Part shown: positions 1 to 7,233 of the stretch, piece by piece
How positions within the stretch are numbered: the stretch's first letter is position 1
Layout of the letters: every line of letters begins with the position of its first letter
DNA from: Methylotenera sp.
GTDB taxonomy: Bacteria; Pseudomonadota; Gammaproteobacteria; Burkholderiales; Methylophilaceae
Direction: 5' to 3'
Length of the DNA: 59,511 bases
Assembly (NCBI GenBank): GCA_013140755.1
Contig: JABFSF010000013.1
Coordinates: 1-59,511 of the forward strand
Position numbers and translations under genes: made by a program
The notes under the pieces: generated by a model
Database searches by the model: none
Seen by the model: the letters and a program-made list of their open reading frames with translations, nothing else
What the model was told of the DNA's origin: nothing

Positions 1-850
1 CCATACGAATACCACGGTATTTTTCATTTGATAAAATTGAAGCGCGTTGCATAGCGAGTAAAACATTTAAACGCTCAATGCTAAATGTGTTTTGATGCCC
101 CAGTGGAATCACGCGGTTGTAGTCAGGGAATTTACCATCAATTACTTTTGAAATAAGCTTAATGTTGCCAAAGCTAAAATTCACTTGGTTGTTGGCAATT
201 TCAATACTTACCAGTTCATCACTGTCATCTAAAAGTTTAATTAACTCAATCACGGTTTTACGTGGCAAAATAATTTCTTGCTTTTCATAACTTTGATTAA
301 GCTCTGATGAAGTAAAGCTTAATCGGTGACCATCGGTACCCACAATATTCAAACGATTAGCAGACACTTCAAACAACAAGCCATTGAGATAATAGCGAAT
401 ATCTTGTTGTGCCATCGCAAACTCAACTTGTTTTAATAGCTCTTTTAATTGACGCTGTGCAATATTTACCTCAGTTGCTTGATTGCTTGTTTTGGTCATT
501 ACAGGGTAATCAGCGGCTGGTAAGGTTTGCAAATTAAAACGACTTTTTCCTGCTTTTAAAGTAATGCGGCTATCATTCGTGGCCATGTTAATGTCTGCAC
601 TCTCAGGTAAAGAGCGGCAAATATCGAGCAATTTTTTTGCGGAAATTGTGGTTGAAAAATCTGCCGTGGCATCACTTTCAATAGCTAAAGAAATTTGCAT
701 TTCTAAGTCTGTTGCGGTGAGTTGAATTTTATTAAGTTTAGCTTCTAGTAATAAGTTAGACAAAATAGGTAGAGTATGTCTTTTTTCAACAATACTTGTA
801 ACAGCGGTTAGCGGTTTTAATAAGGTCTCGCGGTTGATTTGAATATTCAT
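1..850 (-). CDS. dnaN: DNA polymerase III beta sliding clamp (partial, 3' end outside window)
   Basis: Ring-shaped processivity clamp that tethers DNA polymerase III to the template. The gene begins with ATG at 848-850 and reads MNIQINRETLLKPLTAV on the minus strand. About 283 codons are visible without a stop; the family is usually about 367 residues, so roughly 85 C-terminal residues lie beyond base 1. Visible family features include the N-terminal RHTLPILSNLL stretch, the SLPE segment, the GTDGHRLS motif near residue 175 and FPDYNRVIP near residue 245. It follows dnaA on the same strand with 222 bases between them, the usual dnaA-dnaN order. Identification is secure; only the C-terminus cannot be judged. 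Confidence 0.96.
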   Translation of the reverse strand, partial: MNIQINRETLLKPLTAVTSIVEKRHTLPILSNLLLEAKLNKIQLTATDLEMQISLAIESDATADFSTTISAKKLLDICRSLPESADINMATNDSRITLKAGKSRFNLQTLPAADYPVMTKTSNQATEVNIAQRQLKELLKQVEFAMAQQDIRYYLNGLLFEVSANRLNIVGTDGHRLSFTSSELNQSYEKQEIILPRKTVIELIKLLDDSDELVSIEIANNQVNFSFGNIKLISKVIDGKFPDYNRVIPLGHQNTFSIERLNVLLAMQRASILSNEKYRGIRM

Positions 851-1072
851 CTTTTATAACCTAAATATAATATATATAAATAATAACAATAATAATGTTG
901 CTAACTTTTGTGTATAACTGCTTATTTTACAGTTAAATCATCGTGTTAAAGTATGTTTTTTACACTTAATAACCGCATAAACTACTGTGGGTAAATTGTT
1001 GACACTACAGATACAATTTTAAATGCGCAACCTTATCCTTTTTTTATCCACAGCATATCCTTAACAATAATT
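851..1072. other. dnaA-dnaN intergenic region with DnaA boxes (candidate oriC)
   Basis: This 222-base spacer holds a perfect DnaA box TTATCCACA at 1044-1052 (plus), a perfect TTATACACA box on the minus strand at 909-917, and a one-mismatch box (TTACCCACA) on the minus strand at 986-994. Next to dnaN, bases 858-898 are almost entirely A/T, as expected of a DNA unwinding element. DnaA boxes plus an A/T tract beside dnaA are typical of bacterial origins. Calling it oriC rather than a DnaA-autoregulated promoter region is inference; a further box lies on the other side of dnaA. Confidence 0.55.
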
Positions 1073-2479
1073 TTAATCTCTAATTACTTGAGTTAAAAAA
1101 CTAAGGTCACGTGCAATAGTTTGATCATTTTGCCTTAATAAATCTATTTCATCACAAGCATGCATTACGGTAGTGTGATGCCGTCCACCAAAAGCCTCAC
1201 CAATTTCAGGAAAGCTGTGGTTAGTGAGTTCACGTGAAAGTGCCATCGCCACTTGCCTTGGACGTGCAAAATTACGCGTACGTTTTTTGCTATACATTTC
1301 AGCAACTTTGATTTTATAGTAATCAGCCACTGTTTTTTGAATATTTTCCATGGTGACTTGCCTGCCGCGTACTGCAATTAAATCGCGCAACGCATCTTTT
1401 GCGAGATGCACATCAATTGCATGGCCCGTAAACTTAGCCATTGCAATAATACGGTTAAGTGCGCCTTCTAACTCACGTACACTTGAGCGTATTTGTTTAG
1501 CAATAAAAAAAGCAACTTCTTCAGATAAATTTAATTTAACAGCCTCGGCTTTTTTTAATAAAATTGCCACACGCATTTCAAGTTCTGGTGGCTCAACCGC
1601 AACCGTTAAACCCCAACTAAAACGCGTTCTTAAACGCTCATCCACATCAGCAATTTCTTTTGGGTAGGTATCACAGGTAATAACAATTTGCTTTTTAGCT
1701 TCAATAAGCGCATTAAACGCATAAAAAAATTCTTCTTGTGTGCGATTTTTTTTAGCGAAAAACTGAATATCATCAATCAATAATAAATCGAGAGAGTGAT
1801 ATTGTTTTTTAAACTCATCAAAGGCTTTATGCTCGTAAGCTTTTACAACATCTGTGACATAACGTTCAGCATGTAAATAACGAATTTTTGCCTCTGGTTG
1901 ATGTTGTTTTAATTCATTACCAATGGCTTGTAATAAGTGTGTTTTACCAAGACCTACACCACCATAAATAAAGAGCGGGTTGTAGGTATTACCTGGGTTT
2001 TCAGCAATTTGTATTGCTGCAGCGCGTGCTAATTGGTTAGCTCGGCCAGTTACATAATTATTGAAAGTAAATAAAGGATTTAAGCCAGAAGACGCTTCGT
2101 TTTTAATAGGATTATTCTTTTTATTTAACTTTAAAGCTACCGCTTGAATGGTTTTTTGCTGAGTTGATTGGGTGTTTTCATTGAAAGGGGTGGCATCGTT
2201 GGTTTTAATTTTAGAATCTGCTTCTAAATTAGCATGTTGATTAATATCACCTAAACTTAACTCTACGCGACAATTAGGTAATGCTAACTCCTCAGCAAAC
2301 TGTTCAATTTTTTTAAGAAAACGGTCCTTAACCCATTGCAACACAAAACGATTAGGCGCAAATAGTCGCACCACATTACCATCAACCTTGATTTGTAATG
2401 GTTTTATCCAAGTATTAAATTGCTGTGCAGAAAGCTCATTCTCAAAACGGGTGAGACAAGCAGGCCAAAAATTATCCAT
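1073..2479 (-). CDS. dnaA: Chromosomal replication initiator protein DnaA
   Basis: AAA+ ATPase that binds DnaA boxes at oriC, melts the origin and loads the DnaB helicase. 468 residues, normal length. Domain I is at about 1-80, followed by a polar, low-complexity domain II linker (about 80-130). The AAA+ domain has Walker A GGVGLGKT at 173-180 and Walker B LLLIDDIQFF near 235. The C-terminal DNA-binding domain carries the signature GGRHHTTVMHA near residue 440. The ATG at 2477-2479 gives the expected N-terminus MDNFWPACL. It is divergent from rpmH and followed by dnaN. DnaA boxes on both sides (1044-1052 and 2601-2609) suggest autoregulation, which is inferred. Confidence 0.98.
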   Translation of the reverse strand: MDNFWPACLTRFENELSAQQFNTWIKPLQIKVDGNVVRLFAPNRFVLQWVKDRFLKKIEQFAEELALPNCRVELSLGDINQHANLEADSKIKTNDATPFNENTQSTQQKTIQAVALKLNKKNNPIKNEASSGLNPLFTFNNYVTGRANQLARAAAIQIAENPGNTYNPLFIYGGVGLGKTHLLQAIGNELKQHQPEAKIRYLHAERYVTDVVKAYEHKAFDEFKKQYHSLDLLLIDDIQFFAKKNRTQEEFFYAFNALIEAKKQIVITCDTYPKEIADVDERLRTRFSWGLTVAVEPPELEMRVAILLKKAEAVKLNLSEEVAFFIAKQIRSSVRELEGALNRIIAMAKFTGHAIDVHLAKDALRDLIAVRGRQVTMENIQKTVADYYKIKVAEMYSKKRTRNFARPRQVAMALSRELTNHSFPEIGEAFGGRHHTTVMHACDEIDLLRQNDQTIARDLSFLTQVIRD

Positions 2480-2600
2480 TGATTTAATACTTAATGTTGA
2501 AGATTAAAAAATAGGTCAGACATCAATTGCTAAAAAAGACCTATCAAGCGAGAAAATTATTATCGAATTTACTGACTCATTTTAGCGGGTTTGGCGTAAC

Positions 2601-2609
2601 TTATCCACA
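2601..2609 (+). promoter_or_regulatory. DnaA box between dnaA and rpmH
   Basis: Perfect TTATCCACA match to the DnaA-box consensus TTATNCACA in the 282-base spacer between divergent dnaA and rpmH. Only one clear box is seen on this side. It probably serves dnaA autoregulation or belongs to a bipartite origin together with the boxes at 909-1052. Confidence 0.6.
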
Positions 2610-2696
2610 GGCAATTTATAATCATTTAAATTAAAGCAAAGCTAAAATTTAAATGAGCATTTAAGTGCTGATAAACCAAGTAAAGCTAAATAAACA

Positions 2697-2725
2697 TTGA
2701 CAAAATAACACGTTACGGGTTTAAT
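2697..2725 (+). promoter_or_regulatory. Sigma-70-type promoter for rpmH-rnpA
   Basis: A perfect -35 box TTGACA (2697-2702) is followed after 17 bases by TTTAAT (2720-2725, 5 of 6 matches to TATAAT). It lies 37 bases before the rpmH start codon. Strength and position fit the high expression expected of a ribosomal protein gene. Predicted from sequence only. Confidence 0.75.
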
Positions 2726-2761
2726 AACGCCCTTTATAGCAAAAGCTAGCTGGAGATTTAC

Positions 2762-2896
2762 ATGAAACGTACTTACCAACCATCAAAAACACGTCGCGCA
2801 CGTACACACGGCTTTTTAGTGCGTATGGCAACTAAAGGCGGTCGCGCTGTGATTGCAGCACGTCGCGCTAAAGGTCGTAAACGCTTAGGTCTTTAA
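2762..2896 (+). CDS. rpmH: 50S ribosomal protein L34
   Basis: Small basic protein of the large ribosomal subunit. The 44-residue reading frame starts [18 protein letters not shown] and ends GRKRLGL, which is the full standard length and sequence pattern of bacterial L34 (KRTYQPS start, R/K-rich body). The ribosome-binding site is GGAG in TGGAGATTTAC just before the ATG. It is the first gene of the rpmH-rnpA-yidD-yidC-mnmE block and is preceded by a strong promoter at 2697-2725. A 9-base-pair hairpin separates it from rnpA. Identification is certain despite the short length. Confidence 0.98.
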   Translation: MKRTYQPSKTRRARTHGFLVRMATKGGRAVIAARRAKGRKRLGL

Positions 2897-2905
2897 TCAC
2901 ACTCG

Positions 2906-2930
2906 TTCTTAACACTTAAGCTGTTAAGAA
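2906..2930 (+). other. Hairpin between rpmH and rnpA
   Basis: A perfect inverted repeat, TTCTTAACA (2906-2914) and TGTTAAGAA (2922-2930), with a 7-base loop. There is no T-run after it, so it is not a classic terminator. It may be an RNA-processing or attenuation element that lowers rnpA expression relative to rpmH, whose product is needed in far larger amounts. The function is inference. Confidence 0.45.
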
Positions 2931-2951
2931 GGCACTAACGCAGGTGTATGA

Positions 2952-3359
2952 TTGAATACAGCGCAATCGTTTAGGTTAAATAAAAAATCTAAACTTATAA
3001 AAACGGATGAATTTTCATCCGTTTTTAGTTTTCGTAAACGTGTTTTCACAAAATATTTAGTGATTCACTATCAACCCAATGCTTTAACGTACCCAAGGTT
3101 AGGTTTAGTGGTCGCTAAAAAAATAGCAAAGTTATCGGTGGATAGAAACTATATGCGACGAGTGTTGCGAGAGTGTTTTCGCTTGCAACAGCATGAACTT
3201 AACGCCCTTGATTTAATTGTTCAGGCGCAAAAAAAGTTTACCAAACAAGACTTTTTAACCGTTAAACAAGAGTTTGCTATGTTGGTTGAAAAACTTAATC
3301 GGCGTACAAATGAACATACACAGAAGCCTCAACTTAATGAAGATAATGCGATTGCGTAA
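2952..3359 (+). CDS. rnpA: Ribonuclease P protein component
   Basis: Protein subunit of RNase P, which assists the catalytic RNA in maturing tRNA 5' ends. 135 residues, slightly long because of a polar C-terminal tail (RRTNEHTQKPQLNEDNAIA). The family signature is seen as RLGLVVAKKIAKLSVDRNYMRRVLRE around residues 48-75, with the conserved RN-RR basic helix. The frame opens with TTG at 2952; no in-frame ATG lies upstream, and an AGGT at 2942-2945 is suitably spaced. It sits between rpmH and yidD, the standard order. Identification is secure; the exact start is less so. Confidence 0.95.
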   Translation: MNTAQSFRLNKKSKLIKTDEFSSVFSFRKRVFTKYLVIHYQPNALTYPRLGLVVAKKIAKLSVDRNYMRRVLRECFRLQQHELNALDLIVQAQKKFTKQDFLTVKQEFAMLVEKLNRRTNEHTQKPQLNEDNAIA

Positions 3360-3382
3360 CAGCAAAAAATAAAAGCAACCTT

Positions 3383-3595
3383 ATGATAGCTCGTTTATTT
3401 ATTGTAATTATCAAAGCGTATCAAGTAGGCTTAAGTCCTTTTTTTGGTCAACAATGTCGCTTTTCACCCACATGTTCGCAATATGCAATTGAAGCCTTGC
3501 AGAAGCATGGTGCTATACTTGGTACTTACTACACGGTTCATCGTTTATTACGGTGTCATCCTTGGTGTGACGGTGGTCATGATCCTATCCCTTAA
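3383..3595 (+). CDS. yidD: Membrane protein insertion efficiency factor YidD
   Basis: Small membrane-associated protein thought to help YidC-dependent insertion of membrane proteins. The 70-residue product MIARLFIVIIKAYQVGLSPF shows the family hallmarks: an N-terminal amphipathic/hydrophobic helix, the three-cysteine block CRFSPTCSQYAIEAL at about residues 26-40, and the C-terminal RLLRCHPWCDGGHDPIP. It starts 24 bases after rnpA and ends 33 bases before yidC, consistent with co-transcription. Length and motifs are complete. Confidence 0.96.
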   Translation: MIARLFIVIIKAYQVGLSPFFGQQCRFSPTCSQYAIEALQKHGAILGTYYTVHRLLRCHPWCDGGHDPIP

Positions 3596-3627
3596 CTCAA
3601 TTTTATTAAAGATACTTCACCAAAATT

Positions 3628-5259
3628 ATGGATACAAGACGTTTAATTTTATTTGTTATTTTCTCTATGTCTATTTTATTGTTGTGGGAGGCTTGGCAGC
3701 GTGAACATGCACCAGTCGCCACTAACGCGCAAACTATAGAAAACACGGTAACCACTAATCAGCCCACACAAGAGGCTACGCAGAGTTTACCAATAGCAGC
3801 GGACTTTAAGTTAGCCAAAGGTAGTCGTATTCAAGTAAGCACAGATGTTTATAAAGCTGAGATTGATATGGTGGGTGGTGATCTACGCCGTGTAGAGTTA
3901 CTTAATCACCGCGCTGCGGATAATGATAAATCCAACTTTATTTTGATGGATGATGCCGCAAACCCGATGGTTTATGTAGCGCAAACAGGCCTATTGGGAA
4001 CTGGCTTGCCATCTCATAATGAAGCATTTACAAGTGAAACCAGTAGTTATCAATTGCAAGAAGGAAAAGATGTCTTAGAAGTGCGTTTGAACTGGCAAAA
4101 TAATGGTATTTCTGTAGATAAGATTTATACCTTTCATCGCAATAGTTATGCAATAGATGTGAATTATGAAATTAAAAATAATTCAACAGTAGCAATAAGC
4201 CCCAAAGTTTACTATCAAATCGTGCATGACAGTAAATCAAACCAAGGCTCTGCGCTAATGCCGACCTTTACAGGTGGCGCGTATTACACAGAAGCAACAA
4301 AATTTAATAAATTAGCTTTTGGTGACATGGAAAAATCGCCACTTAATATCAATGCAAAAGATGGGTGGGTGGGGTTGTTGCAACATTATTTTGTGAGTGC
4401 TTGGATTCCTAAAGCGGGTTTAGAGCGTCAGTTTTATACCGATAAACTTAGCGACAATATGTATAGAATTGGCACTAAAAGCGCACTTACTGAAATTGCA
4501 CCAGGGGCGAGCCTCACCGTGCCAGCGCGATTATTTTCTGGCCCCCAAACTAAACATGATTTAACAGCAACCGCGCCAGGTTTAGAGTACACGGTTGACT
4601 ACGGTTGGCTCACGATTATTGCGACGCCATTATTTTGGTTGTTATCTAAAATTCATGCATTAGTGGGCAACTGGGGTGTGGCGATTATTTTGCTCACACT
4701 TTTACTTAAAGCTGCATTCTTTAGACTTTCAGCATCGGGCTATCGTAGCATGGCGCAAATGCGTGAACTGGCTCCGCGTTTGCAATCTATGAAAGAAAAG
4801 TTTGGTGATGATAGACAAAAAATGCAAACAGCCATGATGGAGCTTTATAAAACTGAGAAAATTAACCCAATGGGTGGATGTTTTCCTATTTTGATTCAAA
4901 TCCCTGTCTTTATTGCGCTGTATTGGGTGTTGCTTGGCTCAGTTGAGTTGCGTCATGCGCCATTTTTTGGGTGGATTAAAGACCTTTCTGCCATTGATCC
5001 ATACTATGTTTTACCCATACTAATGGGTGCGAGTATGTTATTACAAACCAAACTCAACCCTGTGCCTACAGACCCTATTCAAGCGAAAGTGATGACTTGG
5101 ATGCCTGTGATATTTAGCGTGTTTTTTTTCTTCTTCCCTGCTGGTTTAGTGTTGTATTGGTTGGTTAATAATGTGCTATCAATCGCGCAACAATGGCATA
5201 TTAACAAAATGATTCATGCTGAAGCTGTGGCTAAAAAGCAAGGTCACGTTAAAAAATAA
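3628..5259 (+). CDS. yidC: Membrane protein insertase YidC
   Basis: Inner-membrane insertase that works alone or with SecYEG, for example on the Fo c-subunit whose gene lies further along this window. 543 residues, the normal Gram-negative length. It has an N-terminal membrane anchor at about residues 5-22, a large periplasmic beta domain to about residue 320, and five C-terminal membrane segments beginning near WLTIIATPLFWLLSKIHALV. The conserved cytosolic loop with MREL-APRLQ-KEKFGDD is present. The tail is lysine-rich (KKQGHVKK). It is followed 18 bases later by mnmE. Confidence 0.97.
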   Translation: MDTRRLILFVIFSMSILLLWEAWQREHAPVATNAQTIENTVTTNQPTQEATQSLPIAADFKLAKGSRIQVSTDVYKAEIDMVGGDLRRVELLNHRAADNDKSNFILMDDAANPMVYVAQTGLLGTGLPSHNEAFTSETSSYQLQEGKDVLEVRLNWQNNGISVDKIYTFHRNSYAIDVNYEIKNNSTVAISPKVYYQIVHDSKSNQGSALMPTFTGGAYYTEATKFNKLAFGDMEKSPLNINAKDGWVGLLQHYFVSAWIPKAGLERQFYTDKLSDNMYRIGTKSALTEIAPGASLTVPARLFSGPQTKHDLTATAPGLEYTVDYGWLTIIATPLFWLLSKIHALVGNWGVAIILLTLLLKAAFFRLSASGYRSMAQMRELAPRLQSMKEKFGDDRQKMQTAMMELYKTEKINPMGGCFPILIQIPVFIALYWVLLGSVELRHAPFFGWIKDLSAIDPYYVLPILMGASMLLQTKLNPVPTDPIQAKVMTWMPVIFSVFFFFFPAGLVLYWLVNNVLSIAQQWHINKMIHAEAVAKKQGHVKK

Positions 5260-5277
5260 CCGCATGTAGCCTCACTG

Positions 5278-6627
5278 GTGAATACCGCACATTTATCAGA
5301 AACCATTGCTGCCATCGCCACTGCCAGTGGTGCAGGTGGCATTGGTGTGGTGCGAGTTTCTGGGTCACTGAGCAAAGCAATCGCACAATCAATTTTGGGG
5401 CAATGCCCAGCCGCACGCCACGCGGCTTATTTGGATTTTAAAGACGCGAATGGTAATTTAATAGATCGCGGCATTGCGATTTTCTATCCTAATCCACATT
5501 CTTATACGGGTGAAGATGTGCTTGAACTTCAAGCGCATGGCGGCACTGCATTGATGCAAATTTTGCTGGCTCGCTGCATTGCTTTAGGGGCTAGGCAAGC
5601 TACTCCAGGTGAGTTCACACGCCGTGCTTACCTTAACGACAAAATGGATTTGGCCCAAGCAGAGGCTGTGGCTGATGTGATTAACGCAGCAACAGTCGAG
5701 GCGGCTAGAAGTGCGGTCAGGTCACTTTCGGGAGAATTTTCACAACACATCAACGCACTCTTGTTTAAGATGATTGAGTTACGCATGTTTGTAGAAGCTT
5801 GCTTGGATTTTCCTGAAGAAGAAATAGATTTCATTACACAAGGGCGCGTGGCAGAAAAATTAACAACCATTAGTCAAACGTTAAGCGCAGTTTTTGCAAA
5901 AGCCAAACAAGGCAGTTTGTTACGCGAAGGTATTAACGTAGTATTGGTTGGTCAGCCTAACGTTGGAAAATCAAGTTTAATGAATGCGCTGGCGGGTGAA
6001 GAAGTTGCGATTGTCACGCCAATTGCAGGCACCACGCGAGATACGATTAAAAATGCGATTCAGATTAACGGCGTACCATTGCATATTATTGATACTGCAG
6101 GCTTGCGCGAAACCGATGATGAAGTAGAAAAATTTGGCATCGCGCGAACTTTTCGGGCACTAGAAACGGCGCATATCGCATTATTATTGATAGATTCAGC
6201 CCACGGCATTACTGGGAATGAAAAATCGATTTTAGACCACTTGCCGCGCGAAATCGCCAAAATTTGGGTGCATAATAAAATTGATGTTTCACGTGAAACA
6301 CCAAAAATTGAAGAAATTGCTCAAGAAGTGCATATTCACCTCTCAGCCAAAACAGGGGAGGGTTTAGAAATACTCAAAAACCAACTGCTAAAATTAGTAG
6401 GCTATCAAGACCATGCAGAAGGTGTTTTTATGGCGCGTGCTAGACATTTAGATGCTTTACTCTTGGTTGAGGCGCATTTGAAGATGGCACGCCAACAAAT
6501 AAGCTCAGCGGAGTTGGTGGCTGAAGAGTTGCGTTTAGCGCAAGAGGCACTCAGTAATATTACTGGGGAGTTTACGCCAGATGATTTATTGGGCGAAATT
6601 TTTAGTAAATTTTGTATTGGAAAATAA
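5278..6627 (+). CDS. mnmE: tRNA-5-carboxymethylaminomethyl-uridine GTPase MnmE
   Basis: GTPase that, with MnmG (encoded at 10909-12819), modifies the wobble uridine of certain tRNAs. 449 residues, normal length. The N-terminal tetrahydrofolate-binding domain begins [20 protein letters not shown]. The G domain has GQPNVGKSS at about 225-233, DTAG near 276 and NKID at 333-336. The terminal FCIGK supplies the catalytic cysteine. The start codon is GTG at 5278. A perfect 16-base parS palindrome (6285-6300) is embedded directly after the NKID motif and is read as VSRET. Transcription ends at the hairpin 6627-6651. Confidence 0.97.
   Translation: MNTAHLSETIAAIATASGAGGIGVVRVSGSLSKAIAQSILGQCPAARHAAYLDFKDANGNLIDRGIAIFYPNPHSYTGEDVLELQAHGGTALMQILLARCIALGARQATPGEFTRRAYLNDKMDLAQAEAVADVINAATVEAARSAVRSLSGEFSQHINALLFKMIELRMFVEACLDFPEEEIDFITQGRVAEKLTTISQTLSAVFAKAKQGSLLREGINVVLVGQPNVGKSSLMNALAGEEVAIVTPIAGTTRDTIKNAIQINGVPLHIIDTAGLRETDDEVEKFGIARTFRALETAHIALLLIDSAHGITGNEKSILDHLPREIAKIWVHNKIDVSRETPKIEEIAQEVHIHLSAKTGEGLEILKNQLLKLVGYQDHAEGVFMARARHLDALLLVEAHLKMARQQISSAELVAEELRLAQEALSNITGEFTPDDLLGEIFSKFCIGK
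6285..6300. promoter_or_regulatory. parS site 1 (perfect palindrome, inside mnmE)
   Basis: TGTTTCACGTGAAACA is a perfect 16-base palindrome and matches the widely conserved chromosomal parS consensus bound by ParB. It lies within the mnmE coding sequence (codons 336-341), 7.2 kb from parA. It is one of four such sites between 6285 and 12390. Confidence 0.93.
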
Positions 6628-6651
6628 AAAAGGCGCAGTTTGCGCCTTTTT
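6627..6651. terminator. Bidirectional intrinsic terminator between mnmE and the yegP-like gene
   Basis: Stem GGCGCA/TGCGCC with a GTT loop, flanked by five A on the left and five T on the right. It can therefore terminate mnmE (plus) and the convergent DUF1508 gene (minus). It begins at the last base of the mnmE stop codon. Confidence 0.88.
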
Positions 6652-6669
6652 AATCAACACAAACAGCGG

Positions 6670-7005
6670 TTAAGTAGTTAAATCTACGATTTCAGCATCA
6701 GGACCATTTTTCTTAACGGATTCAATACCGTTATCGCGCCCCGCTTCGCTTTCATACATTTGGCTTTGACCAATCACTTGATGGTTGCCAGCTTTAAGCA
6801 CAAAGTAAGGTTTTTCAGACTTTGAAACTAAACGCTCATATCGTGCATCATCAGCAGCATTTTTTTGAATAGAAGCAATTCCATTAAGCGCACTTGCTTT
6901 GCTCTCATACATTTCACTTTGCATGATAATTTGACCGTTACCCGCCAAAAGATTGAAGTGAAATTGACCACTTTTTGCTACTTTTAATTCAAATTTACCT
7001 GCCAT
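6670..7005 (-). CDS. YegP-like protein with two DUF1508 repeats
   Basis: 111-residue protein built from two copies of the short DUF1508 (YegP) beta-alpha module. Repeat 1 covers about residues 3-50 (KFELKVAKSGQFHFNLLAGNGQ ... SEMYESKASALNGIASIQKNA) and repeat 2 about 58-105 (YERLVSKSEKPYFVLKAGNHQ ... SQMYESEAGRDNGIESVKKNG). The parallel MYES-A--NGI-S-KKN blocks make the duplication plain. The family is soluble and conserved but its biochemical role is not established. A good ribosome-binding site (GGAG) precedes the ATG. It is a single gene converging on mnmE. Confidence 0.9.
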   Translation of the reverse strand: MAGKFELKVAKSGQFHFNLLAGNGQIIMQSEMYESKASALNGIASIQKNAADDARYERLVSKSEKPYFVLKAGNHQVIGQSQMYESEAGRDNGIESVKKNGPDAEIVDLTT

Positions 7006-7160
7006 GCTGCTCTCCTCAATGTTATCTACTTGGTGAATTTAAAGCGATGTAAAAGACTTATGCACCACTAGACACACTATAGGCGCACAAGGACTCACAC
7101 GTCAATAGTAAGGAGATTCTATCGCTAATGCTGTAAATAATTGTTAAAGAATATGCAGCT

Positions 7161-7176
7161 TGTTTCACGTGGAACA
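7161..7176. promoter_or_regulatory. parS site 2 (upstream of the MmeI-like gene)
   Basis: TGTTTCACGTGGAACA differs from the perfect palindrome at one base and equals the reverse complement of the Bacillus subtilis parS consensus. It lies in the spacer between the yegP-like gene and the restriction-modification gene, 58 bases before the latter's start codon and just upstream of a weak promoter-like pair (TTATAC 7189-7194, TAAAAT 7212-7217). Confidence 0.9.
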
Positions 7177-7233
7177 GGTATGCTCAGGTTATACTTATTA
7201 TTTATTCAATATAAAATGTAAAGTCATTAGCAC

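Noticed and set aside
1226-1241. A CACGTG-centred sequence in dnaA (GAGTTCACGTGAAAGT) resembling parS
   Set aside because: Five of 16 bases differ from the palindrome, including both outer flanks; it is well explained as coding for the conserved SRELTNHS segment.
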